A stretch of 64,000 nt of DNA from G965216905 sp965216905 (GTDB taxonomy: Bacteria > Actinomycetota > Acidimicrobiia > Spongiisociales > ZC4RG35). Under the pieces are notes generated by a model that saw only the letters and a program-made list of their open reading frames with translations, was not told where the DNA came from and made no database searches. The first letter of the stretch is position 1. Every line of letters starts with the position of its first letter. Location of the stretch: the NCBI GenBank assembly GCA_965216905.1, contig OZ244213.1, positions 1,488,001 to 1,552,000 on the forward strand, in the 5' to 3' direction. Below are positions 15,505 through 23,662 of this stretch, piece by piece. The translations under genes and the position numbers were made by a program.

Positions 15505-15662
15505 CCGCACGACAAACCTGCCTTCAGAGGCGGCCCCTGAGGATGGGTACTCCAGTGGCGTCGGAGGCGAGAGCATCGAAGAAACCGTGCTCGACATCCG
15601 CCGGTACGGGCACGACGACGGGCGCCCGATGGACGCACGATGAACACGGGGACCAAACCAGT

Positions 15663-15684
15663 GGGCCGCCCGGAAGGGCGGCCC
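15663..15684. terminator. Hairpin between the island and tRNA-Pro
   Basis: A perfect 9-bp GC stem (GGGCCGCCC / GGGCGGCCC) with a GGAA tetraloop lies 16 bp from the tRNA 3' end. It is suitable as terminator for the minus-strand tRNA transcript. There is no gene between 15505 and the tRNA that I can support. Confidence 0.55.
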
Positions 15685-15700
15685 TGACCTGGTGTTCGTC

Positions 15701-15777
15701 TGGTCGGGACGGCCGGATTCGAACCGGCGACCTCAGCGTCCCGAACGCTGCGCGCTACCAAGCTGCGCCACGTCCCG
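15701..15777 (-). tRNA. tRNA-Pro (anticodon CGG)
   Basis: Read on the minus strand, this is a full cloverleaf of 77 nt including an encoded CCA. The acceptor stem is CGGGACG/CGTCCCG, the D-arm contains AGCTTGGTAGC, the anticodon loop is TTCGGGA within a CAGCG/CGCTG stem, and the T-arm is CCGGTTCGAATCCGG. tRNA genes are frequent integration sites, and the cassette-like region ends just next to this 3' end. I found no second copy of the tRNA 3' end in the window. Confidence 0.95.
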
Positions 15778-15825
15778 ATGGAAACGGGGAGTGTAGTTGC
15801 TGCACGGATGTCCCGATCGGGAGAA

Positions 15826-16212
15826 TCAGAGAGCGGTCGATTCGACCTGTGAACCCAGCCGAGAGGTCGCAGCCCGGAGTTCTTGGGCTGTGAATGGCTT
15901 GACCAGGTAGGTGTCGGCACCGGCCCGTCTGGCGAGGAAGGCATCCGCCGGCCGGTCGAGCAGCAGGAGGATGGGAGCGGCTTCGACGTCCTCGGCATCC
16001 ATCGCATGCTTCAGGCTCTTGGTGATCGCCATGCCGCCCATGCTGCCGACCTGCATGTCGGCGATGACGAGGGCGTAGGTGTGGCTCGCTAGGCGCTCGG
16101 TGGCCTCGGCGGACGACCGCACCGTGTCGATTTGCACACCGGGATCGGTGATGGCCGCGGCGACATCGTTCTCGACCCAGCGGTCGTCGGCGACGAGCAG
16201 CAGTCTGATCAT
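15826..16212 (-). CDS. Stand-alone receiver-domain protein
   Basis: 128 aa from the ATG at 16212 (MIRLLLVADDRW); upstream in-frame sequence does not look coding. It shows the CheY-like receiver pattern: acidic pair ADD, phospho-acceptor Asp in VIADMQVGS, and the conserved Lys in YLVKPF. There is no output domain. It has no kinase neighbour, so its partner is unknown. Divergent from the NfeD-like gene. Confidence 0.78.
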   Translation of the reverse strand: MIRLLLVADDRWVENDVAAAITDPGVQIDTVRSSAEATERLASHTYALVIADMQVGSMGGMAITKSLKHAMDAEDVEAAPILLLLDRPADAFLARRAGADTYLVKPFTAQELRAATSRLGSQVESTAL

Positions 16213-16315
16213 GGATGGGAGGATAGATGGCGTCGATCCTGCCCCGGCCGACCGGCAGGGCATGGTCGACACGGTGTCGGCATCGAGCCCCATTTCGGGC
16301 CGTATCCTCCACGTT

Positions 16316-17599
16316 GTGACCCGACTCCTTCGTGCCCTCCTGATGCTGTTCGTCGTCTCGGCCGCGGTGGCGATCGGCTCGCCGAAAGCCGGCGCCGCTC
16401 AGACGCCGGAAGGACCGCGTGTGGAGGTCATCGAGGTCTCCGGACCTCTCGACCACCGATTGGTGACCTTCGTCATCGAGGCGATCGAATCGGCCGCCCG
16501 GGCCGGAAATGTCGAAGTGGTGATCCTTCAGCTGGACTCACCGGGGGTCACGGCCGACATCGAGCAGTTCGGTCATTTGGTCGACGTCGTGCGGTCGCCT
16601 CCGATTCCGCTCGTGACGTGGCTCGGGCCGAGCTCGGCGCAAGCGCAGGGTGGCGTCGCTCAGTTGCTGGCGGCAGCACCGTTGCGCACGGCGGCACCCG
16701 GAGCGCGCATCGGAAGGTGGGCACCGACCATCGCTGGGGATCACGAGGCCGAAGTGTTGGTGACGGCCCCCACGGCGGCGGTCCTGGGCAGCCTGCTGGA
16801 ACTGGATGCCCCGGTCGAAGACCTCGTCGATCGGGTGTCGGCCGACACCGCGTCTCCGCGTCAGCTCGTTCAGATGCTGGACGGCATGGAGGTGGGCGGT
16901 GAGGTCCTCTCGACCCTCAGACCCTTCGTCGAAGGGGATGAAGAGGGGATTACCGCGCTGGTGACGGTGTACCGGGAGCCGGGCTTGTGGGACCGAACGC
17001 TGCGGTTGGCATCGACACCCGAAGCGGCGTTCTTCTTCCTGGTGGCTGGTCTCACCGTGGCGGCCTTCGAGTTCTTCGCCATCGGCCCCGGCATCGCCGC
17101 CGCGGTGGCTGCAATCTCGCTTCTGGTGTCCTCCACAGGACTCGGGTCTCTCGAGCTGCGCTGGTGGGCCGTGGCGCTCACAGTGGCGTCGGTATGGCTC
17201 ATGGCCGTGTCGTATCAGCGAGGTGGGGTGGTGGCGCTGACAGGTATGGGCCTCGTCGGGTTGTTGATCTCCGGATTTGCGTTCACCGAGACCGGCCCGC
17301 AAATCGCTCCTTCGCTGCCGGGGGTGCTGCTCACGGTGGCCGCCGCGGCATTCTTCTTCCTGCTGGCCATGCCCACCGTGGCGAGATCCCGCTTCTCGAC
17401 CCAGACCATCGGCCGGGATCGGCTGATCGGCGCCATCGGAGAGGCGGTGGACGACCTCGACCCGGATGGCCTCATCGAGGTGAACGGTGCCCGGTGGAGT
17501 GCCACCGCTCATCGCCAGGCCGGGATCGGCGCGGGTGATCCGGTCGAGGTGGTCGCCATCGACGAGTGGGTGCTGGAAGTGGCACCGGTCGAGTCGTGA
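16316..17599 (+). CDS. NfeD-like membrane protein with degenerate ClpP-class protease domain
   Basis: 427 aa from the GTG at 16316. It has a signal peptide (LLRALLMLFVVSAAVAI), a periplasmic ClpP/SppA-like domain (VEVIEVSGPLDHRL, VVILQLDSPG), a membrane domain with several helices, and a C-terminal NfeD OB-fold domain (IGAIGEAVDDLDPDG, VEVVAIDEWVLEV). Where active NfeD proteases have a serine in an ASAG-type motif, this protein reads AQGGVA (Gly 112/113), and no clear Lys base follows. It is therefore probably not a working protease but may still act in membrane quality control or as a scaffold. Confidence 0.8.
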   Translation: MTRLLRALLMLFVVSAAVAIGSPKAGAAQTPEGPRVEVIEVSGPLDHRLVTFVIEAIESAARAGNVEVVILQLDSPGVTADIEQFGHLVDVVRSPPIPLVTWLGPSSAQAQGGVAQLLAAAPLRTAAPGARIGRWAPTIAGDHEAEVLVTAPTAAVLGSLLELDAPVEDLVDRVSADTASPRQLVQMLDGMEVGGEVLSTLRPFVEGDEEGITALVTVYREPGLWDRTLRLASTPEAAFFFLVAGLTVAAFEFFAIGPGIAAAVAAISLLVSSTGLGSLELRWWAVALTVASVWLMAVSYQRGGVVALTGMGLVGLLISGFAFTETGPQIAPSLPGVLLTVAAAAFFFLLAMPTVARSRFSTQTIGRDRLIGAIGEAVDDLDPDGLIEVNGARWSATAHRQAGIGAGDPVEVVAIDEWVLEVAPVES

Positions 17600-17682
17600 C
17601 ATGCTGGAAGGTTTTCCCTGGTGGATCCTGGTAGGCAGGGTGTAGGGTTCGGAACCCCGTGCCCCGGATCAGAGGAGGACAT

Positions 17683-17943
17683 GTGAAGCTGTCGGATGAA
17701 TGGCAAGTGGACGCCCTGTGTCGAGGAAGTCACGCCCATCTCTTCTTCCCACCGAGCACGTTCGAGCGCAAGGACGATCGAGAGCGCCGTGAGATGCGCG
17801 CCAAGGCCATCTGCAAGGTCTGCCCCGTGGTAGATCCCTGCAGTCAGTACGCCCTGGCGATCCGAGAACCATTCGGTATCTGGGGAGGCATGACCGAATC
17901 GGACAGGAAGACCCTGGTGGCCAGTGTGGGTGCCGCCCGCTGA
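17683..17943 (+). CDS. WhiB-family [4Fe-4S] transcriptional regulator
   Basis: 86 aa from the GTG at 17683, chosen for its AGGAGG ribosome site at 5-9 nt spacing; a start at 17659 would lack this. Four cysteines bind the cluster: Cys13, then Cys44, Cys47 and Cys53 (ICKVCPVVDPC), followed by the GIWGG turn that is diagnostic of the family. WhiB proteins are restricted to actinobacteria and their phages. It regulates transcription together with the primary sigma factor. Monocistronic, with a terminator following. Confidence 0.93.
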   Translation: MKLSDEWQVDALCRGSHAHLFFPPSTFERKDDRERREMRAKAICKVCPVVDPCSQYALAIREPFGIWGGMTESDRKTLVASVGAAR

Positions 17944-17973
17944 GCCGAGTCCTGCCATTCGTCGAGTGATGCC

Positions 17974-18000
17974 GACGGCGCCCCTTCGAGGGGCGCCGTC
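17974..18000. terminator. Bidirectional terminator between whiB-like and selB
   Basis: An 11-bp perfect stem (GACGGCGCCCC / GGGGCGCCGTC) with a 5-nt loop lies between convergent genes. It probably serves both. Confidence 0.7.
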
Positions 18001-18008
18001 GCCGCGTT

Positions 18009-19778
18009 TCACGAACGGAGTCGGCGTTCCTGGCCCGATCGGATCGTGATCGACTCTCCGTCGGCCCATTCCAAGAGGGGGATCGCGTGCTTCCTCGAAA
18101 TGCCGAGGTGGGCTTTGAATGCCGAGGCGGTGAACGGCTGCTCCAGTCCGGCGAGTGCGGCTACGAAGGTATCGAGTCGATCGGTCGGATAGACGAACTC
18201 ATCGCCCACCCGCTGGATCCGTCCGTCACGGAGGAGACCGTGCAGAAGCTCCGGGTCGAGATCGAGCTCGGAAAGGCGCGGCACACTCCATCCGGCGGCG
18301 TCGAGGGTTGCGAGACATGCTGCCACCTGAGCGCGTTGTTCGGCTCCGAGCTCGATCTCGAACCCCTCAGCCCGAACGACGGTGCCTTCGATCGTCAACG
18401 CGTCGGTCGTGTCGATGACGGCCGCCAGGACCTCGGTCGTCAGGCCGACGCTCGCGGCGAGGGTTGCCAGCGGGAGTCCTGGCCGCAGCGGGTTGCGATC
18501 GTGGAACTCCGTGACGAGCTGCTGTGACGCTTCGATGGTCTCGGTGACGCGCCAGGGAGCCAGCACCGTCTCTCCCACGCAGAGTCCCGAAGCTGTTCCA
18601 CCGGCGCTGTCGGCCGAGAGGCTCGTGGCATCCGCCTGTCCCCGGACGGAGAGCAGCGCGTCGGCCCGCCGGTTCGGTGGCCCATCGAGGACCTTCTCGA
18701 GTTCGACGGCCGCCGCCAAGCCGTCGCGCCGGCGCGACGGCGGGCGGGTCTCCAGAACCCGGCCGCCACCCACCACCAGTCGGCGGCCGGTCTCCCGAAT
18801 CACGAAACGGTCGCCCATTCGAAGTGGAAGGGGCACGGGCAGGTCGATCCGGGCGATGCGATGGTCGAGCATCCGGAGCCGGATCGGCCAAGAACCACTT
18901 CCCAGGTGAAGGTGATAGGCGCCCCGGTTGGTGAGTTCCTCGTGGTACCGAGCCGGTCGAATGGCCACCAGGATCCGGTCCGACGTCGACCACTGGTCGG
19001 GTCGTCCCAGCATGGAGCCTCGGGAGAGGCCCCGGTAATCGATCCCGGCGAGATTGATCGCGGTGCGCGTCCCGGGTCCCACGATCTCGCGCGTCTGCTC
19101 GTGAGCCTGGAGGCTGCGGACCCGCGTCACCGCAGCACCGGGCCACACGGCCAGACGATCTCCCACCGAGATCGAACCGTCGAGCAACGTGCCGGTTACC
19201 ACGGTTCCAGATCCGCTCACCGTGAACACCCGATCTACCCACAAGCGCGGTCGTCCCCGATCCTGATTCGGGATCCGGGTCACGAGGGTCCGCAGTTCGG
19301 CGCGCAGTTCCTCGAGGCCGGTGCCGTCGATGGCGGCGACCTCGATGATCCGTGCCGGCTCGATCGACGTGCCGCGGACCCGCTCGTCGATCTCCAGTTT
19401 GGCGAGTTCGATGAGGTCCTGGTCGACGCGGTCGGTCTTCGTCAGGGCGATCACGGCTTGATCGATGTCGAGGAGATCCAGTATCGCCACGTGTTCCTCT
19501 GTCTGGGGCATCCATCCCTCGTCGGCGGCCACGACCAGCATGGCGATGTCGACGGCTTCGATGCCGCTCAGCATGTTCTTGATGAACTGTTCGTGACCTG
19601 GGACGTCGACGAACGAGACCTCCGGGCCGTCCTCGAGCGTTATCCAGGCGAAGCCGAGGTCGATGGTCAGCCCTCGCCGGCGTTCCTCCTCCCACCGATC
19701 CGGTTCGAGACCGGTCAAGGCCCTGACCAGCGTCGACTTCCCGTGGTCGACGTGACCAGCGGTGCCGATCACCGGCAT
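18009..19778 (-). CDS. selB: Selenocysteine-specific elongation factor SelB
   Basis: 589 aa from the ATG at 19778 (MPVIGTAGHVDHGKS). The GTPase domain shows G1 GHVDHGKS, G3 DVPGHEQ and G4 TKTD. EF-Tu-like beta-barrel domains follow, then C-terminal winged-helix domains (from about residue 400) that recognise the SECIS stem-loop. SelB delivers Sec-tRNA to UGA codons. It overlaps selA by 10 bp, so the two are made together. No selD, tRNA-Sec gene or obvious selenoprotein was seen in this window. Confidence 0.95.
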   Translation of the reverse strand: MPVIGTAGHVDHGKSTLVRALTGLEPDRWEEERRRGLTIDLGFAWITLEDGPEVSFVDVPGHEQFIKNMLSGIEAVDIAMLVVAADEGWMPQTEEHVAILDLLDIDQAVIALTKTDRVDQDLIELAKLEIDERVRGTSIEPARIIEVAAIDGTGLEELRAELRTLVTRIPNQDRGRPRLWVDRVFTVSGSGTVVTGTLLDGSISVGDRLAVWPGAAVTRVRSLQAHEQTREIVGPGTRTAINLAGIDYRGLSRGSMLGRPDQWSTSDRILVAIRPARYHEELTNRGAYHLHLGSGSWPIRLRMLDHRIARIDLPVPLPLRMGDRFVIRETGRRLVVGGGRVLETRPPSRRRDGLAAAVELEKVLDGPPNRRADALLSVRGQADATSLSADSAGGTASGLCVGETVLAPWRVTETIEASQQLVTEFHDRNPLRPGLPLATLAASVGLTTEVLAAVIDTTDALTIEGTVVRAEGFEIELGAEQRAQVAACLATLDAAGWSVPRLSELDLDPELLHGLLRDGRIQRVGDEFVYPTDRLDTFVAALAGLEQPFTASAFKAHLGISRKHAIPLLEWADGESITIRSGQERRLRS

Positions 19779-21115
19779 CGTGTGTTCAAGGCTTCGGCGA
19801 CGAGGGCGTCGTCCCGGGGATCGATCGTTCGAAGGTCGAGGAGCAACGCTCCCGCCGACCTTCGCCCGACGACGGGGGGATCGTGCCGCAACAACGCGGC
19901 GTGGCGGCGGTCGGCGTCGTCCTCCAGCACGATCGCCACCGATTCGAAGGTCGCACCGGGAACGCTGCCGGCGCCCATGGTCGCCGTCGACTGTTGAACG
20001 GTTGCGTCCCGCACCGTGACGGTCCGGATGATCTCCTCTGCTCGATGCCGGAGGGTCGAGGAGCCGACCGTCGCCATCCGCCAGAGCGGGAGATCGGCGG
20101 CGGACCCTTCCAGGTATCTGTCGAGGGTGGCGACCAGCATGCCGATCGTCGGCGCGTCGACTCGCAGGGCTCGGGTCATCGGGTGGTTGCGGAGCCGCTC
20201 GACCAGGTCCGGCCGACCGACGATGATGCCGGCCTGCGGCCCTCCCAACAGCTTGTCGCCCGAGAACGTCACGATGTCCACACCGGCCTCGAGGCTCTGA
20301 ACGACGCCTGGCTCGTGCTGGAGCCACGACGGTGGTGGCCCTGGGATCCAGGGCACCCGCTCGTCGAGCAGCCCGCTCCCCAGATCGAACACGACCGGGA
20401 GCTCATGGCTGCGACCGAGCGCCACCAGCTCGGCGATGGACGCCTCGGCCGTGAAACCCGTCACTCGGTAGTTGGACGGATGGATCTTGAGAAACAGCGC
20501 GGCGTCGGCGTCGATGGCCTGGGCATGGTCGCCGACTCGGGTTCGGTTGGTCGTGCCCACCTCGACCATTCGCGCGCCCGAGGCGGCCATCAGATCGGGC
20601 AGCCGGTAGGAGCCACCGATCTCGATCATCTCGCCTCTCGAGACCGGAACCGTCCGGCCCGAGGCGAGGACCATCAGTGTCAGCAGTAACGCGGCGGCGT
20701 TGTTGTTGACCACCAGCGCCGCTCCGGCCCCGGTCAGCTCACGAAGCTGTGACTCGACGTGGAGCAGCCGGCTTCCACGGCGTCCATCCTCCAGGTCGAT
20801 CTCGAGGTTGGTGTAGTGCGACGCGGCGGTCATGGCGGCTTCGACCGCCGACGGATCCAAGGGCGCCCGTCCCAGGTTGGTGTGGAGCAACACGCCGGTG
20901 GCGTTGATGACCCGGAGGGGTCGCCGGCGCAACCAGGCCGCCGCGTCTCCTTCGGCGCGGGCTTTGGGGTCGATCGGTGACTCCGGGTCGCGCTGATAGG
21001 CATCGCGAGCTTCGGCAATTGCCCGTCGAGCGATCGCGTTCGCCACGACCCGGGGCAGCTCATCGGGCAATACGGCAGCCAGACGGTCGACCGATGGGAG
21101 AGACCGGAGCGTCAC
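19769..21115 (-). CDS. selA: L-seryl-tRNA(Sec) selenium transferase SelA
   Basis: 448 aa, the usual family length. It converts Ser-tRNA(Sec) to Sec-tRNA(Sec) using selenophosphate. Fold type I PLP features are present: NATGVLLHTNLGRAPL near the N-terminus, GGSYRLPDLM, and the PLP lysine in FSGDKLLGGPQAG. It is followed by selB with a 10-bp overlap. The start is close to the divergent NUDIX gene, 34 bp away. Confidence 0.95.
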   Translation of the reverse strand: MTLRSLPSVDRLAAVLPDELPRVVANAIARRAIAEARDAYQRDPESPIDPKARAEGDAAAWLRRRPLRVINATGVLLHTNLGRAPLDPSAVEAAMTAASHYTNLEIDLEDGRRGSRLLHVESQLRELTGAGAALVVNNNAAALLLTLMVLASGRTVPVSRGEMIEIGGSYRLPDLMAASGARMVEVGTTNRTRVGDHAQAIDADAALFLKIHPSNYRVTGFTAEASIAELVALGRSHELPVVFDLGSGLLDERVPWIPGPPPSWLQHEPGVVQSLEAGVDIVTFSGDKLLGGPQAGIIVGRPDLVERLRNHPMTRALRVDAPTIGMLVATLDRYLEGSAADLPLWRMATVGSSTLRHRAEEIIRTVTVRDATVQQSTATMGAGSVPGATFESVAIVLEDDADRRHAALLRHDPPVVGRRSAGALLLDLRTIDPRDDALVAEALNTRCR

Positions 21116-21149
21116 GGACCGAGCCTACCCCCCGGGTAGCGTTGCATCG

Positions 21150-21815
21150 ATGGTCGAGGTCAGACCCGCCGCCACGGTGATCCTCATCCGGCGCGCGCCG
21201 GAGGTGGAGGTGCTGTTGGGTTATCGCCCCCCCGGGGGCGTGTTCGGTGGTATCTGGGCGTTCCCCGGCGGCGCGCTCGACCCCGAGGACGCCGACAAGG
21301 ACCGGTTTGGCTTCGTGGATCCCTGGCGGGCGGCTGCGCTTCGGGAGACGGCCGAGGAGGTCGGTGTGTTCCTCACCGTCCCAGTCGTGGCATCCGATGC
21401 ATCGAGGTCCGGCGACGCCTCGCAGCGTGGGGGCGAATGGCAACCCGGAAGCTCCGAACCCGGTGATGTCGCAGAGGCGGTCCGCGTGGCCGGCCGTCGC
21501 TTCGATCCGTCCCGCCTTCGTTTTCTCTCCCGCTGGATCACACCCGAGTTCGTGCCCCGCCGCTTCGACACGCACTTCTACCTGGCGGAGGTCGATCCGG
21601 CGACCGTGGCGGCGCCGCGCACCGCCGAGTTCGAGGCTCTGGAGTGGGTCCCGCCGGTGCTGGCGGTTCATCAGCACCACACCGGTACCAGGCCGATGAT
21701 CGAGCCGACGGCATGGCATTTGGAGCTGCTGGCCGGATCGGACGATCCGTGGGCGATCCCATCCCACCCCGATCCGTTGCCCGGGCCGGAGTTTGGACTC
21801 GCCGATGTCGAATGA
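21150..21815 (+). CDS. NUDIX hydrolase
   Basis: 221 aa. The NUDIX box is seen as GGALDPED...RAAALRETAEEVGVF, with the REUXEE core intact and a longer-than-usual insert inside the box. This insert and the C-terminal extension (EALEWVPPVLAVHQHH) resemble the subfamily containing mammalian NUDT19-like CoA or nucleotide diphosphatases. It overlaps the MBL-fold gene by 11 bp. The exact substrate is unknown. Confidence 0.85.
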   Translation: MVEVRPAATVILIRRAPEVEVLLGYRPPGGVFGGIWAFPGGALDPEDADKDRFGFVDPWRAAALRETAEEVGVFLTVPVVASDASRSGDASQRGGEWQPGSSEPGDVAEAVRVAGRRFDPSRLRFLSRWITPEFVPRRFDTHFYLAEVDPATVAAPRTAEFEALEWVPPVLAVHQHHTGTRPMIEPTAWHLELLAGSDDPWAIPSHPDPLPGPEFGLADVE

Positions 21816-22656
21816 TGACGACCTCACCATGCGCGTCCGGCGGATACTGGCCCCCAATCCTGGCGTCTACACCGGGCCTGGGACCAACACCTACGTCGTC
21901 GGTGACGAGTCGGGAGTCGTCGTGATCGACCCGGGCCCGGTCATCCCCGTCCACGCCGACGCCATCATGACCGCCATCGGTGACACGCCGGTGACCTCGG
22001 TGATCGTCACCCACACCCACCCGGACCACGCCCCTTTGGCGAACCCGCTGGCGGCCGATCTCGGCGTGGTGGCGCTCGGTCACGCCTCCGGCCCCGGCTT
22101 CGTTCCCGATGCGATGCTTTCGGACGGCGATTCGGTGCGGGTGGGCACCCGATCGATGGTCGTACTCCACACGCCGGGACACGCTGACGACCACCTGTGC
22201 TTTCTGCTCGGAACGACCTTGTTCACCGGCGATCACATCATGGGGGGATCGTCGGTGATGGTCGACGACCTGCGGCCGTATCTGGCCTCGCTCCGTCGGC
22301 TCCAGGACCTCGAGATCGACCACATTCACCCTGGTCACGGCCCCGACATCGGGGAGCCTCAGGCCGTGATCTCCTGGTACCTGGCACACCGGCTGGAGCG
22401 AGAACGACAGATCGTCCGAGTTCTCGACCAGGGCCCATCGACCATCGATGCGATCGTCGAGACGATCTATGCCGACGTCGACTCTGCGTTGTTCCCGGCG
22501 GCGGCCCGCTCGGTGGCGGCGCATCTTCGCAAGCTCGCGGAGGACGGCCTGGTGGCGGTGGAGGGCGATACTTGGTCGGTGCGGGTGGCCAAAACGGACC
22601 TCGACGAGCAGCCTCCCCGCGACATCTCGGGAGATTCGAGCATCGGGGCCGGGTGA
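21805..22656 (+). CDS. MBL-fold metallo-hydrolase (LACTB2-like)
   Basis: 283 aa from the ATG at 21805 inside the NUDIX gene end. The metal-binding motif THTHPDH, a later His in LHTPGHADDH, the Asp in FTGDHIM and the final His in IHPGHG are all present. A C-terminal winged-helix-like tail (ARSVAAHLRKLAEDGLV) matches LACTB2-type proteins, some of which are endoribonucleases. Coupling to the NUDIX gene is seen in several bacteria; the joint function is not known to me. Confidence 0.87.
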   Translation: MSNDDDLTMRVRRILAPNPGVYTGPGTNTYVVGDESGVVVIDPGPVIPVHADAIMTAIGDTPVTSVIVTHTHPDHAPLANPLAADLGVVALGHASGPGFVPDAMLSDGDSVRVGTRSMVVLHTPGHADDHLCFLLGTTLFTGDHIMGGSSVMVDDLRPYLASLRRLQDLEIDHIHPGHGPDIGEPQAVISWYLAHRLERERQIVRVLDQGPSTIDAIVETIYADVDSALFPAAARSVAAHLRKLAEDGLVAVEGDTWSVRVAKTDLDEQPPRDISGDSSIGAG

Positions 22657-22661
22657 GCGCG

Positions 22662-22697
22662 GCACGAGGGCCCGCGGGGGAAGCCAGGCCCTCGTGC
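22662..22697. terminator. Hairpin after the MBL-fold gene
   Basis: An 11-bp perfect stem (GCACGAGGGCC / GGCCCTCGTGC) with a 14-nt loop, 5 bp after the stop. Probable terminator. The remaining gene-free stretch up to 23145 holds the tandem repeat and the promoter of the RDD gene. Confidence 0.55.
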
Positions 22698-22814
22698 AAT
22701 CCGGGGTCCCGTGAGGGGGAAGGTTCCGGTAACCCCGAAGTCTCAACTGTCCCAGTCACCCGATGGGTGTCCCCGATCGGATGTCTCCGGCCCTGATCCG
22801 GTTCTGCCCGGTCT

Positions 22815-22885
22815 GGCCTATCAGATCTTGCCTATCAGATCTTGCCTATCAGATCTGGCCGATCAAGATCTGGCCTGTCGGATCT
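22815..22885 (+). repeat. Five-unit 14-bp tandem repeat
   Basis: Units: GGCCTATCAGATCT, then two copies of TGCCTATCAGATCT, then GGCCGATCAAGATCT and GGCCTGTCGGATCT. The first three are nearly perfect and the last two diverged. It lies in the 490-bp gene-free stretch upstream of the RDD protein. The unit contains AGATCT, itself a palindrome. Confidence 0.8.
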
Positions 22886-23145
22886 GGCCGAGTCGGTCGA
22901 GGTGCGAATCCAGTCCCCCGAATCGGCGTCGGTCCGAGTCGCCGAGCGATACCCCCCACCCGCCCCGAATACCGAGCACGTTCACCTCCATGATCGGTGA
23001 TCGCGGCCCCAGGCTCCAGTGCCTTTATCGGGCGCACAAAGTGACTAGTCCTTCCATTCGCAGCCCTCCACCGGGAGCGGAGACCACTCCGAATGCATCT
23101 GCGGGGTATGGTCACACCGGCCGTCGTTCCGATCTGGGAGGCATG

Positions 23146-23652
23146 ATGACGTCGGAGGGTTCGAGTCCGGTATCGCAGTGGGGCTCGCTGGCATCGTGGG
23201 GCGATCGTGTCGTCGCCACCCTGATCGACGCCCTCATCGGATTGGTGATCGGGATTGCCGTCTACATCGTGGCATTCCTGGTCGGCAGCATCAGCGACGC
23301 CTTGGGAGCCATGGTCCTCCTGCTCGGCCAGCTGGTGTCGCTCGCCTATGCGTGGGGCCTGCTGGGCTGGTTGGAGGGAACCCGAGGACAGAGTCCCGGA
23401 AAGGCTCTCATGGGACTCAAGGTGGTCTCAGACAACAACGGACAGACCATCGGTGGGGCACAAGGGATCGTCCGTCGCATCGCGCACATCATCGACAGCA
23501 TCGTCTGCTTCATCGGATACCTGCTTCCGCTCTTCGACGCCAAGCGGCAGACGATCGCCGACAAACTGCTGACGACGGTGGTGCTGCGCGACCAGCCCCG
23601 GCTTCCCTTCGGTCTCGAGCTGTTCACCCCACCTGAGCTGGAATCTCCCTGA
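23146..23652 (+). CDS. RDD-domain membrane protein
   Basis: 168 aa. The ATG at 23146 follows GGGAGG with 4-nt spacing; the ATG 3 bp earlier is too close to it. The RDD family pattern is visible: WGDRVVATLIDALIGLVIGI, then RGQSPGKALMGLKVV, and RRIAHIIDSIVCFIGYLLPL with DAKRQTIADKLLTTVV. Three or four membrane helices. RDD proteins are membrane proteins of mostly unknown or transport-related function. Confidence 0.85.
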   Translation: MTSEGSSPVSQWGSLASWGDRVVATLIDALIGLVIGIAVYIVAFLVGSISDALGAMVLLLGQLVSLAYAWGLLGWLEGTRGQSPGKALMGLKVVSDNNGQTIGGAQGIVRRIAHIIDSIVCFIGYLLPLFDAKRQTIADKLLTTVVLRDQPRLPFGLELFTPPELESP

Positions 23653-23662
23653 TCCGATCCGT

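Noticed and set aside
15505..15777. Attachment-site duplication of the tRNA-Pro 3' end
   Set aside because: I searched by eye for a second copy of the T-arm/acceptor sequence and found none in the window; the other end of an island could lie outside.
17600..17682. tRNA-like structure upstream of the WhiB gene, possibly tRNA-Sec
   Set aside because: GGGTTCGGAACCCC forms a small hairpin, but no acceptor, D-arm or anticodon arm can be drawn.
22815..22885. CRISPR array
   Set aside because: Units are 14 bp with no unique spacers between them and no cas genes nearby.
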